A stretch of 62,150 nucleotides of DNA, taken from NCBI GenBank assembly GCA_036269075.1, contig DATASX010000080.1, positions 1-62,150 on the forward strand. The letters run 5' to 3'. Shown here in pieces: positions 1 through 9,040 of the stretch; positions within the stretch are counted from its first letter, which is position 1, and each line of letters begins with the position of its first letter. Source of the DNA: Sporichthyaceae bacterium (GTDB taxonomy: Bacteria > Actinomycetota > Actinomycetes > Sporichthyales > Sporichthyaceae). Both the position numbers and the translations under genes were made by a program. The notes beneath the pieces are model-generated. The model searched no databases and was not told the DNA's origin. It was given only the letters and a program-made list of their open reading frames with translations.

Positions 1-152
1 GGGCCGGGATAACCTTCACCTACGGAGTGCCTTCCGCCAGGGAACATCAGGACCTCAGGAATCCCGATCTTCCCTTGCCGGACAGGCACTTCCGTGTCTC
101 ACCCGCCGCCCAACACCCGCCGACCTGCAATTTCGAGGCTAGGGCGTGTCTC

Positions 153-1514
153 CTAGGCCGGCCGGAGCAACGCCGGCCGTGACGGTCCGTCAGGAACGTG
201 CGAGGCGGGGAAGCTGAGCAGTGCCGTCAGGCCGCCGCCCGGGGTCTCCACCAGGTTGATCTGGCCCCGGTCGACGCCGACCAACCGCCCCACGATCGCC
301 AACCCCAGCCCACTGTGACCGGGTCGGGCGGTCTCGCCGGAGAAGCGGTCGAAAGCTCGGGCGCGGTGCTCTGCCGACATGCCGGGACCGTCGTCGACCA
401 CCGACAGCAGTACCCGCTCGCCGTCGCACCGCACGCCGACCAGCACCGAGCCACCCGCGGCCAACGCGTCCAACGCGTTGGCGATCAGGTTGTCGAGCAC
501 CTGTTCCAGGTGGCCCGTCGTCAGCAGCGTCCGGGCCGGGACCTGCTCGCAGCGCAACGTGACCCCACGCTCGGCCGCCACCGGTGCCCAGGCCTGAACC
601 CGCTCGGCGGCCACGTCGGCCAGGTCGACGGGCTCCCGGGTGGCCACCACCGCCTCGGCCCGAGCCACCGCCAGCAGCCCGTCGACGAGCCGGTTCAGCC
701 GGGCCACCTCGGCAAGACAGTCGCGCAGGTCGTCGGTGAGGTGCGCCGGGACGTCCTGGGCCAACAGCTCCAGGCGTAACCGCAGCGCCGACAGCGGCGT
801 CCGCAACTGGTGCGACACGTCCGTGGTCATGACCTGTTGCGCATCCAGCAGTCCGGCGATGCGTTGAGTCATGTCGTCGAAGGCGGCGGTCAACGCCCGC
901 AGCTCCGGTGGGCCGGGGACCGTGCCGATCCGGGTGTCCAGGCGACCTTCCCCGATCCGTTCGGCGCCGGCGCGCAAGGCCTGCAACGGACGTTGGATCC
1001 AGCGGGCCAGGGCGACGGCAACCACCGCACCGACTGCCAGCGCGGCCACCCCGGCGCCGGCCAACACCGCCCAGAGTCGGTGCAGGCGGGACCACAGGTT
1101 GGCATCGTCGCGGATCAGCACCACGCTGCCCAGGTCCTGGCCGGTGGCCGAGGCCACCTGCGCGCGGACCGTGATGTACCCGGAGATCCGCGGGGCGGCG
1201 CCCGAGTTCGCGGTCTGGATCGCCGCGGTGGGCACCGCCCGACCGGCTCGCGCCACGACGTTCCCGGCCGGGTCGAGCACGACGACCCCGTCCGCGGCGC
1301 TGACCTTCAGGTTCAGCGGCCCCTGGTCGGTGGTATCGCCGAAGTCGCCGAGATGTTCCTCGGAGGCCGATGCCAACGCTCGGGCGGTGGACTGCACTCC
1401 GGCGTCGAAGTTCTCGTCCTCCTGCCGGGACAGCACGATCCCGAGCGGGACGACCAGCATCAGCAGCAAGGCGGAGAGCACCAGCAGGAACCCGGCGATG
1501 ATGCGGCGGGTCAC
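153..1514 (-). CDS. Two-component sensor histidine kinase
   Basis: Membrane sensor kinase of 453 aa that should autophosphorylate and pass phosphate to the response regulator encoded just upstream. Order of parts: TM1 (about 5-28), an extracytoplasmic sensor region (29-140), TM2 (about 146-170), HAMP (170-225), the HisKA box with His235 in the run VSHQLRTP, and an ATPase domain with the N box at Asn342, DDGPGM at 374-379 and GLGLAI at 402-407. The GTG start overlaps the regulator stop (GTGA), so the two are translationally coupled. The signal it senses is unknown. An inverted GGCCGGC/GCCGGCC pair lies at the extreme 3' end of the gene. Confidence 0.93.
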   Translation of the reverse strand: MTRRIIAGFLLVLSALLLMLVVPLGIVLSRQEDENFDAGVQSTARALASASEEHLGDFGDTTDQGPLNLKVSAADGVVVLDPAGNVVARAGRAVPTAAIQTANSGAAPRISGYITVRAQVASATGQDLGSVVLIRDDANLWSRLHRLWAVLAGAGVAALAVGAVVAVALARWIQRPLQALRAGAERIGEGRLDTRIGTVPGPPELRALTAAFDDMTQRIAGLLDAQQVMTTDVSHQLRTPLSALRLRLELLAQDVPAHLTDDLRDCLAEVARLNRLVDGLLAVARAEAVVATREPVDLADVAAERVQAWAPVAAERGVTLRCEQVPARTLLTTGHLEQVLDNLIANALDALAAGGSVLVGVRCDGERVLLSVVDDGPGMSAEHRARAFDRFSGETARPGHSGLGLAIVGRLVGVDRGQINLVETPGGGLTALLSFPASHVPDGPSRPALLRPA

Positions 1515-2197
1515 GGCGGGCCCAGCCGGAATCCGACGCCGTAGACGGTCTCGATCAGCGCCGGGTCGCCGAGTTTGCGGCGCAGAGAGACCATGTGCAC
1601 GTCCAGCACCCGGGTCGGGCCGTACCAGTGCTCGTCCCAGACCGCGGCGAAGATCTCCTCCCGGCTCACGGCCCTCCCGGGCTCGGCGGCCAGGCAGGCC
1701 AGGATCCCGAACTCCTTGGCGGTAAGGGAGATCTCCACGCCGTCGACCTCGACCCGGTGCGCGGCCAGGTCCACCCGCAGCGATCCGTGCTGCACGGGTT
1801 GATCGACCCGGGCCCGGGACCGGCGCAGCACCGCCCGCATGCGGGCCGTCAGTTCGGCGAACCCGAAGGGCTTGGCGAGGTAGTCGTCCGCGCCGAGATC
1901 CAGGGCGGTGACCTTGTCGCGCTCGTCGGAACGTGCGGTCACCACAATGATCGGCACGTCCCCGGTCGCGCGCAGCCGCCTGCAGACCTCGGTGCCGTCC
2001 ATGTCGGGCAGGCCCAGATCGAGGATCACCAGGTCCGTGGGGTCGGCTGCCAGCGCCTTGCCGCCGGTCTCCACGGCGGTCACCCGACACCCGGCCCGGG
2101 TCAGCCCGCGAACCAACTGAGCGGCGATCGAGGCGTCGTCCTCGACCACCAGCACGCGCACCCCGTCGAAGGTGCCCGCGCCCGCCGGGATCTCCAT
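1511..2197 (-). CDS. OmpR/PhoB-family response regulator
   Basis: DNA-binding response regulator of 228 aa. The receiver domain (about 12-125) has the acidic pair Asp20/Asp21, the phospho-acceptor Asp60 in LVILDLGLP and the conserved Lys in DDYLAKPFG. A winged-helix Trans_reg_C domain (about 140-227) ends in the typical RRKLGDPALIETVYGVGFRL. It is cotranscribed with the kinase through a 4-bp overlap. No Shine-Dalgarno precedes the ATG. Instead a TAACGT box lies 7 nt upstream, so the transcript is probably leaderless. Target genes are unknown; the exported protein 36 bp upstream is a candidate partner. Confidence 0.94.
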   Translation of the reverse strand: MEIPAGAGTFDGVRVLVVEDDASIAAQLVRGLTRAGCRVTAVETGGKALAADPTDLVILDLGLPDMDGTEVCRRLRATGDVPIIVVTARSDERDKVTALDLGADDYLAKPFGFAELTARMRAVLRRSRARVDQPVQHGSLRVDLAAHRVEVDGVEISLTAKEFGILACLAAEPGRAVSREEIFAAVWDEHWYGPTRVLDVHMVSLRRKLGDPALIETVYGVGFRLGPP

Positions 2198-2204
2198 GGC
2201 AGCA

Positions 2205-2210
2205 ACGTTA
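2205..2210 (-). promoter_or_regulatory. Candidate -10 box for leaderless response-regulator mRNA
   Basis: Read on the minus strand this is TAACGT, 7 nt before the ATG of the response regulator. No ribosome-binding sequence is present, which fits a leaderless transcript starting at or next to the ATG. Confidence 0.5.
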
Positions 2211-2233
2211 GGGGAGCCGACGGCCGGGCCCGG

Positions 2234-2671
2234 TCACGAGCCGCCCGAGCGGACGTGGGTGCGGTGGGTGACGGGTGCGGCGACCGGCGCGGGCGGCGTG
2301 ACCGGCGCCCGCACCACCGGCTTCGGCGGAGTGCTGACCACCGTGCGGGGGGTAACGTGCCGGGGCGCCGACCTGGTCGGTGCTGCGGCGGACGAGTCGG
2401 TCGTGGCGGACCCCGAATCGGCCGGCTGGACGTCGGCCGGGGTCGAGGTGTCCTGCGACGGGGTGGTGTCCGGTTGCGCCGACCCGGTTTCCGCGGGGGC
2501 GACGGCGTTCCCGACGTCGGCTCCGGTGCTCGTCGACGCAGGCGCCTGGCCGGCGAACACCATTCCGAGTAGGCCCGCTGCGGCGGCCGACAACAGCGCC
2601 GTCGTCCTGGTCACCACCGAGACCCGCCGGTGGCCGTGCTCCCGAACCGCAATTCCACGCCCTGCCGTCAC
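2234..2671 (-). CDS. Exported Thr/Pro/Ala-rich small protein, unknown function
   Basis: A 145-aa protein I do not recognise. A basic N-terminus (REHGHRR) leads into a hydrophobic stretch (about 20-42, TTALLSAAAAGLLGMVFAGQA) that looks like a signal peptide with an A-x-A type site. The rest is low-complexity Thr/Ala/Ser/Pro, then PPKPV and PPAPVAAPV runs, and should be extracytoplasmic and disordered. The GTG start has GGAGG 5 nt upstream. It ends 36 bp before the response regulator on the same strand, so it may be expressed or sensed with the two-component pair. Confidence 0.6.
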   Translation of the reverse strand: MTAGRGIAVREHGHRRVSVVTRTTALLSAAAAGLLGMVFAGQAPASTSTGADVGNAVAPAETGSAQPDTTPSQDTSTPADVQPADSGSATTDSSAAAPTRSAPRHVTPRTVVSTPPKPVVRAPVTPPAPVAAPVTHRTHVRSGGS

Positions 2672-2759
2672 GTGCGCCTCCGAGACCGGTCGACCGCCTG
2701 GGCCGCCGTTGCGTTCAGATCCGGTGCCAATCTTGCGTTCTCGCCTACTAAGGACCTGT

Positions 2760-3437
2760 TCAGCGGCGCTGTGCGCAGACTTGGAGTCCGCCGCCCAGGA
2801 GCGGCGTCGCGGCTGCGGTCAACGCGACGCCCAGCGCCAGTCCAGCGATGACATCGGACGGGTGATGGACGCCGAGCAGCACCCGACTGCTCGCCACGGC
2901 AAGACATGCCGGCACCGCGAGCGACCAGGCAACCACCCGGACGGACCGGGCCGCCCACAGCGCGCAGGCGACGACGGCCAGCGGCAGGTAGACCGAGGCC
3001 GCTCCGGCGGCGTGACCGGACGGGAAGCTCCAGCCGCTCGCGTGGTCGACCGGATGGGCGAACTTGGGGCGTGGTCGGGCGACCAGGTCCTTGACTGCCG
3101 AGTCGGCGAGTTGGGTCGCGATTCGCACTGCCCCGACGAACAACGCCGTCCGACAGCGCCCGAGCACAACGAGCACAGCGGCCGCGACCAGGGTCACGAC
3201 GGTCACCACAGTCGGCGCTCCCAGCCGAGTCAGCGTCCGCGCGGCATCGAGCACCGCGGGGTGGGACAGCACGAACCGGTGGGCGGCGGAGTCGACGCGA
3301 GCATCCACCGACCCTCGCCCGCCCCAGCCCGCCTCGACCGCCGCCAGCAGCAGCCCGAACACCGCGGCGCTGATGAGCAGGGCCGCGAGCGCGGTTCGGT
3401 CGAAAGCGCGAAACCCGCGGCCGGCAGGCATTTTCAC
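2760..3437 (-). CDS. PAP2-family membrane phosphatase
   Basis: Integral membrane protein of 225 aa with the three PAP2 signatures: KDLVARPRP, PSGH (in SFPSGHAAG) and SSRVLLGVHHPSD. The family dephosphorylates lipid phosphates such as undecaprenyl diphosphate or phosphatidic acid on the outer membrane face. About six hydrophobic segments are visible. The start is taken as the GTG that overlaps the stop of the upstream lipoprotein gene (GTGA), since longer in-frame extensions are low-quality Arg/Gly-rich sequence inside that gene. It is last in a three-gene minus-strand unit. The substrate cannot be told from sequence. Confidence 0.88.
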   Translation of the reverse strand: MKMPAGRGFRAFDRTALAALLISAAVFGLLLAAVEAGWGGRGSVDARVDSAAHRFVLSHPAVLDAARTLTRLGAPTVVTVVTLVAAAVLVVLGRCRTALFVGAVRIATQLADSAVKDLVARPRPKFAHPVDHASGWSFPSGHAAGAASVYLPLAVVACALWAARSVRVVAWSLAVPACLAVASSRVLLGVHHPSDVIAGLALGVALTAAATPLLGGGLQVCAQRR

Positions 3438-4579
3438 GTGGCTCCGAACACGCCCGGGTCGCCGCCGCAGCGATCGAAGCGGGCCACCTCTCGGCCCGCC
3501 CAGATCTGCACCGGATTGTTGTTGCCCCGGTTGGCCGGCACGTCCGCCCCGCAGTTCTCGCCGGTGACGAGCAGTCGGCCCGCGGCGTCGTGACCCGCTC
3601 GGATGAAGACCGGGCACAAGCCGGTGTCAGCGGTCCAGGCCACTCGCGGACCGGAGCCGACCAACTGGAGGAGCCGCTCCGGATAGCTGGACGGCTGCCC
3701 GCCGATCCCCTCCGCGTGCGCCTTCTTCAACAGCGGGTCCTCCGCGCGGCAGTCCAGCAGGAGTTGAACGGCGGAACCGGTGAACACCGCCTGGTCGATG
3801 CCGCAGGCCCGATCCGGCGAGTACTGCACCGCCACGGCCGGCTGGGCTCCGCGAGCCGTCGCCGGCACGACCAGGAAGCCGCTCGGGCCGTACGTGGCCT
3901 GTTTCGATCCGTTGAATCCCACCGCGTAATTGGGTCCGACCAGGAACACCAGCGCCTGCCCATCGGGACGCCACTGCGGGCTCCGAGCCGAGGTGCCCGG
4001 GACCGAGATCTTCCGCTCTCGTCCGGTGGCCAGGTCGCGCACCACGACCCGGCTCCGGCCTGCCGGTCCGCTGATCTCGGCCGCGCTCTGCGAGCACGGT
4101 CCGAGTTGATAGGCGAGCTGCGTACCGTCCGGGCTTTCGACCGGGCAGGTCAGGTTCACGTCGTCCCCGACGCTGAACAACGGCCGGGTCCGCCCGGTCG
4201 CGACGTCGTGGTCGAGAACCGTTCCGCCGCAGGAGTGCTGCTCGGTGTTCCGCTTGTCCGACGGGCCGTGCACCAGGGCGTAGACGAAGCCGTCCCGCGA
4301 CCGGGAGTACCCGGCGAAGTGGGCTCGCAGCATGTTGACCGGACCGGGAGCCGCCTCGACGTCGCGCAGGAATTTCCCGGTCGCCTCGTCGAACAGCGAC
4401 AGCCTGGTGCCACCCAGGCCGAAGATGCCGGCACCCCCGTCGTGCTGAGCGACGAACACGTCCGCGGCGGTCGCGGGGGTCGCTGTGGGGGAGGCGGTCG
4501 CGGTCGGCGATGACGCCGGACCGCACCCGGCGAGCAGCACGATGACCGCACCCGCCACGGCCGGCCCTCGCGGCCTCAC
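3434..4579 (-). CDS. Exported lipoprotein with PD40/TolB-like beta-propeller features
   Basis: A 381-aa lipoprotein. The signal peptide ends in the lipobox LLAGC, followed by a Ser/Pro/Thr/Ala linker and an extracellular domain. That domain has repeated propeller-like blades, for example CPVESPDGTQLAYQLG and RSPQWRPDGQALVFLVG, typical of the PD40 repeat. Several cysteines (CGG, CPV, CSQ, CGID, CRAED, CPVF, CGAD) suggest disulfides outside the cell. The GTG start overlaps the preceding stop as GTGA. The ligand is unknown. Coupling with a PAP2 phosphatase suggests an envelope role, but that is inference. Confidence 0.8.
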   Translation of the reverse strand: MRPRGPAVAGAVIVLLAGCGPASSPTATASPTATPATAADVFVAQHDGGAGIFGLGGTRLSLFDEATGKFLRDVEAAPGPVNMLRAHFAGYSRSRDGFVYALVHGPSDKRNTEQHSCGGTVLDHDVATGRTRPLFSVGDDVNLTCPVESPDGTQLAYQLGPCSQSAAEISGPAGRSRVVVRDLATGRERKISVPGTSARSPQWRPDGQALVFLVGPNYAVGFNGSKQATYGPSGFLVVPATARGAQPAVAVQYSPDRACGIDQAVFTGSAVQLLLDCRAEDPLLKKAHAEGIGGQPSSYPERLLQLVGSGPRVAWTADTGLCPVFIRAGHDAAGRLLVTGENCGADVPANRGNNNPVQIWAGREVARFDRCGGDPGVFGAT

Positions 4580-4824
4580 GACGCTGCGGCCCCGCAAGTC
4601 GGGCACGGCTGCGACACGGCCGAGTCGGCCGACTCCGGGAAATCGTGCGGGAACGAGGCGCGGGGGAGGCCGCAGATGGTCTCGGCGGCGTCGGGGCCCG
4701 CGACCAGGTGGGTTTCGCCCAGTGGCGACCGGCCGACGTCACCGGCACCCCTGTAGATCCGGCCCGGGCGCAGGCCTGGGTACTCGTCCCAGCGGAAGTT
4801 CGAGGCCACCAGGAAGCGCGTCAC
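4576..4824 (-). CDS. Small conserved-looking protein with C-terminal CxxC
   Basis: An 82-aa soluble protein starting VTRFLVASNFRWDEYPGL and ending in QPCPTCGAAAS. The CPTC motif plus an upstream Cys in TICGLPR suggests metal binding or a redox pair, but no family is recognised. GTG is chosen because sequence upstream of it in the same frame is Arg/Ser-rich and lies in the intergenic region. A TAAGCT box lies 8 nt upstream, so the mRNA may be leaderless. It leads the three-gene unit (this gene, lipoprotein, PAP2) with GTGA overlaps. Confidence 0.68.
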   Translation of the reverse strand: MTRFLVASNFRWDEYPGLRPGRIYRGAGDVGRSPLGETHLVAGPDAAETICGLPRASFPHDFPESADSAVSQPCPTCGAAAS

Positions 4825-4997
4825 GGCTGGTGAGCTTAGCCGGCGACTGGGCGCCGGGCCGACGCGGTCAACCCCGAGGGTCGGGACCTCCGCGACAGTA
4901 CGGTGTCGTACCGCCCAAGTGATATCGTCGTTCTCGGGGCGTATGAGCAGCCTGCGCACGACGGCGTGCGGAGCGCAGGCCATCGGGTCGGAGCGGC

Positions 4998-5744
4998 GTG
5001 TCGAAAGCTGGGATGCCGGATGAGAACAATCCTGCAGGTGTCCGCGGGGAATCGCGCGAACCGTGGGTTCGGTCGATGACCGAACAACTCGCGACGGGCT
5101 GGTACCCGACGGAATTCGTGCCGAAGCCGGCACCGAAACGGTCTTCCGGCCGACGCAAGTCGGCCGAGCGCACGATCACCGCCGAGGATTATTTCGGCGT
5201 GGCGATGGAGATCCTCGCCGAACTCGGGTCGGAGTCGTTGACGACTGCGCAACTGTGTGACCGAATGCAGATCACCAAAGGTTCGTTCTACTACCACTTC
5301 CGGGGGATCGATCATTTCGTCGAGGCGTTCGTCGCCTATCGCGAGACCGTTCTGAACAATCTCTTCTTGGCGCTGGCCTCCGAGCCCGACCCCAAGGTCC
5401 GGATCTGCTCCGGCATCAGGCAGTGGGCGGCGATGCCGCACGAGGCGGAGGTCTCGATCCGGGCCTGGTCGCGCAGCAACGCGGTCGTCGCGGCCTCCCA
5501 GGAGCGCATCGATCGCTTGGTGCTCTCGCTGACCGTCGCGACCCTGTCCTCGCTCGTCGACGGCGCGGAACTGGTCTCACTGACGGCCCGTCAGCTCGTG
5601 GCGCTGATGCTCGGCCTGGAGCATCTCGAACGCCCCGCGGAGGAGGCCGACCTGGTCCGGCCGGTGCTGGCGTTCCTGGACTCCGCCTGCGGTCTGGACC
5701 TGCGGTGCCGCGGCGAGGCCGTCGACTCCGCCAATGCGTGCTGA
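4998..5744 (+). CDS. TetR-family transcriptional regulator
   Basis: A 248-aa regulator. After a long N-terminal extension (about 1-60) the TetR helix-turn-helix is clear: ILAELGSESLTTAQLCDRMQ, then ITKGSFYYHFRGIDHFVEAF. The C-terminal half is helical and should bind a ligand. Start uncertain: GTG at 4998, ATG at 5013 or the Met at residue 27 are all possible. It is divergent from the 82-aa protein unit (173-bp gap) and convergent with the binding-protein gene downstream. Its target could be either neighbour. Confidence 0.88.
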   Translation: MSKAGMPDENNPAGVRGESREPWVRSMTEQLATGWYPTEFVPKPAPKRSSGRRKSAERTITAEDYFGVAMEILAELGSESLTTAQLCDRMQITKGSFYYHFRGIDHFVEAFVAYRETVLNNLFLALASEPDPKVRICSGIRQWAAMPHEAEVSIRAWSRSNAVVAASQERIDRLVLSLTVATLSSLVDGAELVSLTARQLVALMLGLEHLERPAEEADLVRPVLAFLDSACGLDLRCRGEAVDSANAC

Positions 5745-5785
5745 GATCTCGAAACGCTCTGCCGCACGATATCTGACTGGGTGTC

Positions 5786-5822
5786 AAAAAACTGGGGCGG
5801 GCGCTCGCGCGCCCGCCCCAGT
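5786..5822 (-). terminator. Intrinsic terminator of the binding-protein gene
   Basis: A perfect 14-bp stem (5791-5804 with 5809-5822, GC-rich) closes a 4-nt loop. On the minus strand it is followed by a run of six T, 17 bp after the stop of the minus-strand gene. This is one of the few classic rho-independent terminators in the window. The convergent TetR gene ends about 45 bp away on the other side. Confidence 0.9.
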
Positions 5823-5838
5823 AGTTATCGCCGGAGAC

Positions 5839-7443
5839 TCACTTCCAGGTGTGGATCACGAACTGCTGGTCGTCGGGGGTGAAGCCGGACGGGGAGCCGT
5901 CGGGGTTCGAGACGGTGTTGGTGCTGGTGTACTTGTAGATGAACTCGCGGCCCTGGCCGTACTCGTGGTTCCAGTCGTCGCCGCCACGCTCGGAGGAGAC
6001 GTAGGCGAAGCGCTGGTCCAGCGAGGCGTCGGCCTGCCAGACGGTGCCGTTGCCGAGCTCGGACATGATCCGGTCGCGGGTCAGGTTCGGACCGACGGCC
6101 TTGGCGGCCTGGGCGAAGATGTTCACAGCCGCGTAGCCGGCCTGCACGATGTGGTGGTTGGTGCCGCGGTTGAACCGGGCGTACTTGTTCATGGTGGCCA
6201 TGAACTCCGGGCCCCACAGCTTGTAGGTCGTGTTGGTCCAGTAGCGGTTGATCGGCCACTGACCGAACAGGGACCCGAGGACCTCAGCGGCGAGGTGGTT
6301 GCCGGAGATGCCCTTGGGCGGGTAGTAGCCCTGCTGGGCAGCCTCGACCATGAACTTCGCCATCGTGGCCGGGTTGATCACGTAGTGGATGATGTGCTCC
6401 GGGGCGGCCGCCCGCATCGCCAGGACGTAGGCGCTCATCGAGGTCTCCGAGATCGACACGTCGGCGCGCTTGACCATCTTCGCGCCGGAGGCGTCCATGA
6501 TCTGCTGCACGCCGTTGCAAGCCAACTGCATCTCCGGGCTGGTCAGGCAGACCAGGCCGTAAGTTTTCGGCTTGATGACGTTCACGGCCCAGTGCGCGTT
6601 GGCCATGGCCTCGTGGACCATCGACATGTGCGTCGGGAACATGAACGGATCCTGCCACTCGGTCTGGGAGTAGGCCCAGGCACCGAAGTACGGCAGGTGG
6701 TACTGCTTCAGGTCGTCGTGGATCGAGGCGGTCGCCCAGTCCACACCGGTGATCAGACCGAAGACCTGGTCCTGACCGACCAGCTTCTTGATGCAGCCCT
6801 TGGCCCGCGCGACCTCACCGGGGCCGTCGTCGCAGTCGGTCATCGACATGCGACGGCCCAGGATGCCGCCCCGGTCGTTGATGGCCTGCATCGCCGCGAG
6901 GTCACCGTGGACCTGCGGGGTCACCAGGACGTTGCCCAGCGCCATGCCGTGCATGTTGACCGAACCGAGGCGGATCGTGTCCTTGGTGACACCGACGTCG
7001 GTCGCGCCTTGCTTGGAGTCGTAGATCTTCTGGTTCGTGGCCTTGCCCGAGGCGGACTCGGTCGACTTGACCTGCGTGCCGCCGTTGTTGGCGGAGTCCG
7101 ACGCAGCAGCGGGAGCAGCGGCGTTGGGCTTGCTGGCGGCCTTGGTGGCCTTGGTGGTCGACTTCGCGGCCGGGGCAGCCTTCGTGGTGGAGGCGGCCGG
7201 GGCGGCAGCGGTCGTGGTGCTCGAGGCGGCAGCCGGAGCAGCGACGGCAGCTGGAGCAGCGGCGGCAGCCGGAGCGGCGGCGGCCGGGGCGGCAGCAGCC
7301 GGAGCGGCGGCGTCGGCGGGCGGGGCGGCCGGCGACTGAGCCACGGAGTTAGAACTGCCGCTGCTGCCACAGGCAGCAAGGACGAGAGCGGCAGCCGCGA
7401 CGACCGGGACGGCCTTCACGACGCGATGATTCCAGCGATGCAC
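5839..7443 (-). CDS. ABC transporter substrate-binding lipoprotein (LivJ/Peripla_BP_6 type)
   Basis: A 534-aa lipoprotein with lipobox VLAAC (Cys25). A very long Ala/Pro/Thr/Lys linker (about 30-150) is followed by a type-I periplasmic-binding fold starting TKDTIRLGSVN, with GDLAAMQAINDRGGILGRR typical of the branched-chain amino acid family. Cysteine pairs occur in TDCDDGPGEVARAKGC and LVCLTSPEMQLAC; similar spacing occurs in the second binding protein at 15575. The GTG start has AAGGAG 7 nt upstream. A PucR-like regulator gene lies directly upstream on the same strand. No permease is adjacent on this strand, so it may serve the Liv-like permease encoded at 13674. Confidence 0.88.
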   Translation of the reverse strand: MHRWNHRVVKAVPVVAAAALVLAACGSSGSSNSVAQSPAAPPADAAAPAAAAPAAAAPAAAAAPAAVAAPAAASSTTTAAAPAASTTKAAPAAKSTTKATKAASKPNAAAPAAASDSANNGGTQVKSTESASGKATNQKIYDSKQGATDVGVTKDTIRLGSVNMHGMALGNVLVTPQVHGDLAAMQAINDRGGILGRRMSMTDCDDGPGEVARAKGCIKKLVGQDQVFGLITGVDWATASIHDDLKQYHLPYFGAWAYSQTEWQDPFMFPTHMSMVHEAMANAHWAVNVIKPKTYGLVCLTSPEMQLACNGVQQIMDASGAKMVKRADVSISETSMSAYVLAMRAAAPEHIIHYVINPATMAKFMVEAAQQGYYPPKGISGNHLAAEVLGSLFGQWPINRYWTNTTYKLWGPEFMATMNKYARFNRGTNHHIVQAGYAAVNIFAQAAKAVGPNLTRDRIMSELGNGTVWQADASLDQRFAYVSSERGGDDWNHEYGQGREFIYKYTSTNTVSNPDGSPSGFTPDDQQFVIHTWK

Positions 7444-7582
7444 TGGGCAACTCCTTAAATGTTGGGCAGCGAGGCGTGCGCCGAACGAGGCTCCGGCGCC
7501 GGCTGCCCAAGGGATGGATGCGGTGACGGCAAGCGAAATGTCCGTCAACGTGAAAATCGTGCCTTTGGGAACGCCCAAAGCC

Positions 7583-9040
7583 TTAGTGCGCCGCCACAGA
7601 AGCCGTTGTGGGCAACAACGAACGGGACGGCTTGTCCCAGGTCGCGGCCCGGCGGCCGCGCAACAGCCGGATCGCGAGCAGCAGGTCCAGCACGGCGGGA
7701 AAGCTGCGCAGGTCCCGGCCGGTGCGCTCGGCGATCCGGTCCAGCCGGTAGTACGCCGTGTTGGGGTGCACGCCGAGTCGTTCCGCGGCCGACCGGGAGT
7801 TCAGGTGGCCTGCCGCGTAGGCCTCGAGCGTCTGCAGCAGTTGTCCGCCGGAAGCCAGTTCGTCCTCGACGAAGTCGCGGATGCGGGGATCGATCAGCCG
7901 TCGGGCGGTGTCGTCCTCGGTCAGGGCCAGGTAGTCCATCGCGGACATCGTCGAGACCTGGCAGACACCACCGGCCGGGCCCAGGCCGTCGCGCGCCGAG
8001 ACGGCCTCCCGGTAGGCGGACGGCGCGCCGGCCCAACCGACCCGGACGGTGCTGATGCCGACGCAAACCGTGGTCCCGGTGCGGCCGATCTCCTGATGCA
8101 GCAGGTGAATCCGTTCACCGACCGCCGCGCCACCGTCGAGTGCCGGGAAGACGCCGACCACGTCGGAGGCCCGGGCCACCACCAGGCCGCCGGCTGCCCG
8201 ACCCAGCACCGCGCGCATCGAGTCGCGCAAGTTGCCCAGTGCGCCGGGGTCGTCGGTCGGACCGCCGAGATCCAGTGCGCAGACGACGAATGGTGCGTCG
8301 TCGCGCAGGCCGCCTGCCTCGAGGATGGCGCGGCGCGGCCCGAGCACCGGCGGGCGACCCATCAGCAGGTCGTCGACCAGATCGGCGCGCAACCGGTCGC
8401 GGTCGACCGTCCGGAACTGCTCGGCCTCGAGGTGGGCCTCGGCCCCGCACGAACTGGCCACCTCGATCGTCTGCATCAGCAGGTAGACCGCGCGCGACAA
8501 CGCCGCGGGCGAGGCGTCGGCCAGCAGCGGGACGAACCGGTTCCAGAGGTTGATCTGGGCCAACCGCAGGGACTTCAGGAACTCGGCCAACCCGACGCCG
8601 TTGGTCACCAGCACCAGTGCGAGGGCGCCGGTGGCAGTGAAGTCCTGCGGTTGCGGGACCCGGTCCTGGAGCAGGCACTGGGTCAGGACGGCCAGTACCT
8701 CCCGGCACTGGTCCAGCAGCGCAGCCGTGGACCCGGGGTTGTCCTCGGCGCGGTAGGCCTCGACGTGCGCGCTGACCGCGTCCGCCGCCGAGGCCACCAG
8801 ACGTTCGAGGTCCGACTCGAGGGTCCGGGCGAGGGCGGCCAACTCGTCGCGGGTCGGATGCGCCGGCGAGGTGTGTTGTTCCCACACGCCGGTTCGGTCG
8901 AGTGATTTCCGCCTGGACCGGGAAGTGGCCACGGCGGCGGTGTGCAGTTCCGTGACGACAGCCCCCGCCTGATCGGGCCGAAGCGCCGGGGCGAGGGCTT
9001 TGTGGTCGGCGGACCCCAGGTCACCATTTTCGTGGAGCAT
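7583..9040 (-). CDS. PucR/CdaR-family transcriptional regulator
   Basis: A 485-aa regulator. The C-terminus carries the PucR-type helix-turn-helix: LLQTLEAYAAGHLN, then AAERLGVHPNTAYYRLDRIAERTG. The central part (about 225-380) resembles the GGDEF-like/CdaR domain, and the N-terminal half is a helical RsbRD-like region. Such proteins activate catabolic or uptake genes in response to small molecules. It lies 139 bp upstream of the binding-protein gene on the same strand and divergent from the phosphatase gene. A long inverted repeat lies just beyond its start (9080-9113), where an operator is expected. No clear Shine-Dalgarno is seen. Confidence 0.88.
   Translation of the reverse strand: MLHENGDLGSADHKALAPALRPDQAGAVVTELHTAAVATSRSRRKSLDRTGVWEQHTSPAHPTRDELAALARTLESDLERLVASAADAVSAHVEAYRAEDNPGSTAALLDQCREVLAVLTQCLLQDRVPQPQDFTATGALALVLVTNGVGLAEFLKSLRLAQINLWNRFVPLLADASPAALSRAVYLLMQTIEVASSCGAEAHLEAEQFRTVDRDRLRADLVDDLLMGRPPVLGPRRAILEAGGLRDDAPFVVCALDLGGPTDDPGALGNLRDSMRAVLGRAAGGLVVARASDVVGVFPALDGGAAVGERIHLLHQEIGRTGTTVCVGISTVRVGWAGAPSAYREAVSARDGLGPAGGVCQVSTMSAMDYLALTEDDTARRLIDPRIRDFVEDELASGGQLLQTLEAYAAGHLNSRSAAERLGVHPNTAYYRLDRIAERTGRDLRSFPAVLDLLLAIRLLRGRRAATWDKPSRSLLPTTASVAAH

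Noticed and set aside
4645-4833. Small plus-strand frame overlapping the CxxC protein
   Set aside because: Arg/Gly-rich shadow with no ribosome-binding site; the minus frame fits the GTGA-coupled unit.
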